This document shows positions 38,797-38,995 of a DNA stretch of 38,995 bases, one piece after another (within the stretch, counting starts at the first letter, position 1; every line of letters begins with the position of its first letter). The DNA comes from a virus. Position numbers and translations under genes: made by a program. The notes beneath the pieces are model-generated. The model saw nothing but the letters and a program-made list of their open reading frames with translations. It was not told the origin of the DNA and made no database searches. The DNA lies in the IMG/VR virus record IMGVR_UViG_3300025082_000022, positions 1 to 38,995 of that record; one strand, written 5' to 3'.

Positions 38797-38995
38797 AAAC
38801 CACATTTCACCTCCCTTCAGGGCCGGTTGATGTTGATATTCCTATCGACAATAACCTGCCTGACGTCAAGTCAATAGCTATGATTTATCAAGACATCACG
38901 GTTACAGAATTTTTTACAAACATTTTGGTCGATGAGGCCGAATATTGTTCTAGAAGGGTTGCTTCGGGCTCGTTCCAGGCTCGATTAAACGTGCA
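38793..38995 (+). CDS. Small hypothetical protein, N-terminal part (gene crosses the circle junction)
   Basis: The 5' part of the 82-residue gene completed at 1-173. ATG 38793 is in the ATGA overlap with the preceding gene. The last 127 bases of this part duplicate bases 1-127. Confidence 0.75.
   Translation, partial: MKTTFHLPSGPVDVDIPIDNNLPDVKSIAMIYQDITVTEFFTNILVDEAEYCSRRVASGSFQARLNV
38869..38995. repeat. Terminal direct repeat, right copy (circular-assembly overlap)
   Basis: Exact copy of bases 1-127; see the left copy. One of the two should be removed to obtain the 38,868-bp circle. Confidence 0.93.

Overview
The window is a complete circular genome of a short-tailed (P22-like, podovirus-type) temperate bacteriophage, seen through its assembly. 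The first 127 bases are repeated exactly as the last 127 bases (1-127 = 38869-38995). One gene runs intact across that junction, so the molecule is circular or circularly permuted with a unique length of 38,868 bp. The host cannot be named. An M15-type endolysin, a beta-helix tailspike and P22-like tail and ejection genes suggest a Gram-negative-type host. Base composition is AT-leaning. TTG and GTG starts are common in the late genes (portal, large terminase, decoration protein).

Layout. (1) Early rightward operon, from a helix-turn-helix regulator at 37725 through the junction to about 8369. It holds small unknown genes, a recombination set (zinc-finger protein, PD-(D/E)XK nuclease, coiled-coil partner), an atypical short-chain dehydrogenase, an HNH nuclease, an OB-fold protein, a replication initiator with iteron-like repeats inside it, a RusA-type resolvase split between two frames, a membrane protein, a PPP-type phosphoesterase and an RNA ligase. 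(2) Leftward lysogeny module (8298-10880): RelE/Phd toxin-antitoxin pair, two small unknown genes and a tyrosine integrase. A ribbon-helix-helix regulator (11165) is divergent from the integrase. (3) Leftward late operon from 36203 down to about 11880. In transcription order it holds small terminase, tRNA-Asn, large terminase, portal, a GroES-like co-chaperonin, scaffold, decoration, major capsid protein, beta-rich virion proteins, connector, tailspike, a gp10-like tail protein, fibre proteins, a GNAT acetyltransferase, three ejection-type proteins, a coiled-coil membrane lysis protein, M15 endolysin and a membrane protein. It ends in a structured RNA/terminator. (4) A full RpoD-like sigma-70 factor (36633-37490), transcribed leftward upstream of the late operon and divergent from the helix-turn-helix regulator.

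How it may work together (inference). The helix-turn-helix regulator and the sigma factor share a 234-bp divergent control region. The phage sigma would supply or redirect holoenzyme for the late operon. That operon contains two intrinsic terminators, each preceded by the same 22-bp element, in front of the portal and the decoration/capsid genes. Two regulator genes have -10 boxes exactly six bases before their ATG, which points to leaderless messages. The adjacent phosphoesterase and RNA ligase form a plausible RNA-repair pair. The phage GroES sits directly between portal and scaffold, where it could assist capsid folding.
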